From positions 1 to 7,460 of the forward strand of contig JAAZNX010000188.1 of assembly GCA_012798025.1 (NCBI GenBank): a stretch of DNA of 7,460 nt. The letters run 5' to 3'. Under the pieces are notes generated by a model. That model saw only the letters and a list, made by a program, of their open reading frames with translations. It ran no database searches and was not told where the DNA came from. This document shows positions 5,791 through 7,460 of this stretch, piece by piece. The stretch comes from Methanothrix sp. (lineage in GTDB: Archaea; Halobacteriota; Methanosarcinia; Methanotrichales; Methanotrichaceae). The translations under genes were made by a program, and so were the position numbers. Position 1 is the stretch's first letter. Each line of letters begins with the position of its first letter.

Positions 5791-7460
5791 TTGTCTAAAA
5801 TCATCGGCATTGACCTTGGAACCAGCAACTCGGCAGCAGCTGCCCTTATTGGTGGCAGGCCCGCTATCATTCCTAGTGCTGAAGGAACAAGCCTTGGCGG
5901 AAAGGCCTTTCCATCATACGTGGCTTATACCAAGGAAGGGCAGGTTCTGGTAGGCGAGCCTGCCAAGAGGCAGTCGGTCACCAACCCGGAAGGAACCATC
6001 ACAGGCATCAAGAGAAAGATGGGCACCGACTACAAAGTCAAAGTCTACGGAAAGGAATATACTCCTGAGGAGGTATCCGCCCAGATTCTGCGCAAGATCA
6101 AGACGGATGCAGAGACTTATCTGGCCGACACAGTGGATAAGGCTGTGATAACCGTCCCCGCTTACTTCAACGACAACCAGAGGCAAGCGACGAAGGATGC
6201 AGGTACAATTGCAGGACTTGAGGTTGTGAGGATCATCAATGAGCCTACTGCTGCAGCTCTTGCCTTTGGGCTGGACAAGGCAGGCGAGCACAAGATAATG
6301 GTCTTTGACCTTGGCGGCGGCACACTGGATGTCACCATCATGGAGATCGGTGAGGGCGTCTTTGAGGTGCGCTCGACGTCTGGGGACACACAGCTTGGCG
6401 GCAGGGACATGGACGAGAGGCTTATGGATTACGTCCTGGAGAAGTTCAAGCAGGAGTCAGGAGTCGATCTGCGTCGGGATTCCATGGCCATGCAGCGACT
6501 GAGGGAGGCCGTAGAGGTGGCCAAGATCGAGCTCTCATCAGTTTTGCAGACAAACCTCAACCTTCCTTACATCACAGCAGACGCCAGTGGTCCCAAGCAC
6601 CTGAGCATGACCCTGACGCGGGCCAAATTGGAGGAGCTTATTCACGATGTTCTGGAGCGCTGCCGCGGCCCCATGATCCAGGCTCTGAAAGACTCAAAGC
6701 TTGAGAAATCCGACATAGGCAAGATCATCCTCGTTGGTGGGCCGACGAGGATGCCTGCAGTACAGGAGTTCGTGAAGAGCTTCATGGGCAAGGACATCGA
6801 GCGCGGCGTGGACCCAATGGAGTGCGTGGCCATGGGCGCTGCCATTCAGGCCGGAGTCCTAGGTGGAGAAGTCAAAGACCTGCTCTTGCTGGACGTCACG
6901 CCTCTGTCCCTTGGCATTGAGACCCTGGGAGGTGTTACGACGAGATTGATCGAGAGGAATACTACAATTCCCACTCGCAAGAGCCAGGTCTTTACCACTG
7001 CTGCAGACAACCAGACCAGCGTAGAGATCAACGTCCTGCAGGGCGAGAGGCCCATGGCCAAAGATAACGTATCCCTTGGAAGGTTCACTTTGGTTGGCAT
7101 TCCGCCTGCTCCACGCGGCATTCCTCAGATCGAGGTCACCTTCGATATCGATGCAAACGGCATCATCCATGTATCAGCCAAGGATCTGGCCACAAAGAAG
7201 GAGCAGAGGATCACCATCACAGCTCCGCACAAGCTCAGCCAGGAAGAGATCAACGCCAAGATCAAGGATGCTGAACGCTTCGCAGCTGAAGATCAGAAGA
7301 GGAAAGAGGAGATCGAGGTCAAGAACGCAGCAGACTCGCTGATCTACGCCTCGGAGAAGATGCTAAAAGAGGCAGGCGATGTGGCCACAAAGGACCAGAA
7401 GGAGAAGATCGAGAAGGCCATTGCCGATCTGAAGAACGCCCAGGCAGGCGGCGAGATCTC
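5791..7460 (+). CDS. dnaK: Hsp70 chaperone DnaK, 3' end outside window
   Basis: DnaK binds exposed hydrophobic peptides and releases them through an ATP cycle driven by DnaJ and GrpE. The frame is open without a stop to the right edge: 556 codons of a usual 600-620. ATPase motifs: IDLGTSNSA (7-15), IKRKMG with the likely catalytic Lys74, [11 protein letters not shown] (150-160), [11 protein letters not shown] (171-181), GDTQLGG (198-204, Thr200) and [10 protein letters not shown] (313-322). The interdomain linker is [12 protein letters not shown] (363-374), the beta substrate-binding domain spans about 375-480 and the helical lid follows. The first ATPase subdomain lacks the roughly 23-residue insert of Gram-negative DnaK, as known for archaeal and Gram-positive forms. 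The start is TTG at 5791: an in-frame TAA at 5764 precedes it and the next ATG is codon 77, past the first phosphate motif. dnaJ would be expected beyond the window. Confidence 0.97.
   Translation, partial: MSKIIGIDLGTSNSAAAALIGGRPAIIPSAEGTSLGGKAFPSYVAYTKEGQVLVGEPAKRQSVTNPEGTITGIKRKMGTDYKVKVYGKEYTPEEVSAQILRKIKTDAETYLADTVDKAVITVPAYFNDNQRQATKDAGTIAGLEVVRIINEPTAAALAFGLDKAGEHKIMVFDLGGGTLDVTIMEIGEGVFEVRSTSGDTQLGGRDMDERLMDYVLEKFKQESGVDLRRDSMAMQRLREAVEVAKIELSSVLQTNLNLPYITADASGPKHLSMTLTRAKLEELIHDVLERCRGPMIQALKDSKLEKSDIGKIILVGGPTRMPAVQEFVKSFMGKDIERGVDPMECVAMGAAIQAGVLGGEVKDLLLLDVTPLSLGIETLGGVTTRLIERNTTIPTRKSQVFTTAADNQTSVEINVLQGERPMAKDNVSLGRFTLVGIPPAPRGIPQIEVTFDIDANGIIHVSAKDLATKKEQRITITAPHKLSQEEINAKIKDAERFAAEDQKRKEEIEVKNAADSLIYASEKMLKEAGDVATKDQKEKIEKAIADLKNAQAGGEI

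Noticed and set aside
7400..7460. Absence of a dnaK stop codon, considered as truncation
   Set aside because: The frame simply runs off the window within the helical lid. About 50 more codons are expected, so there is no sign of damage.
1..7460. Search for an undescribed defence, mobile or CRISPR system
   Set aside because: Every long stretch is occupied by recognised housekeeping genes, and no direct-repeat arrays, transposase genes, terminal inverted repeats or RNA genes are visible.

Overview
The window looks like chromosomal DNA from a mesophilic or moderately thermophilic methanogenic archaeon, most likely of the Methanosarcinales and perhaps Methanothrix-like. This is an inference. The direct signs are a group II chaperonin (thermosome), archaeal TATA-box promoters, Shine-Dalgarno sites matching the archaeal 16S 3' end, an AbrB-PhoU fusion regulator of a type common in archaea, and a bacterial-type Hsp70 system, which only some archaea carry. 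GTG and TTG starts are frequent. I see no mobile elements, CRISPR arrays, tRNA or rRNA genes.

Layout. (1) Positions 1-852, plus strand: the 3' part of a YfcE/MJ0936-type metallophosphodiesterase gene, overlapping by ATGA with a complete O6-alkylguanine-DNA alkyltransferase gene. (2) Positions 903-3344, minus strand: a tight phosphate-regulation operon read pstB, phoU, then an AbrB-PhoU fusion gene. It meets the alkyltransferase gene tail to tail across 50 bp. The pstS, pstC and pstA genes that normally accompany pstB are not upstream of it here. (3) Positions 3345-3500: a divergent promoter region with several TATATAG elements, one inside a perfect 14-bp palindrome. (4) Positions 3501-5147, plus strand: a thermosome subunit gene, followed by a probable hairpin terminator. 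(5) Positions 5233 to the right edge, plus strand: grpE, then dnaK with its own apparent promoter. dnaK is cut by the window edge and dnaJ probably lies beyond it.

Function. The right half is a protein-folding block: an ATP-driven chaperonin ring beside Hsp70 and its nucleotide exchange factor. The middle is the ATPase and two regulators of high-affinity phosphate import. The left end combines a phosphodiesterase of unknown substrate with direct DNA repair. Every recognised family is known. The points most worth a second look are the palindromic TATA element between pstB and the thermosome, the forced TTG starts of both large chaperone genes, the separation of pstB from pstSCA, and the non-GGM tail of the thermosome subunit.
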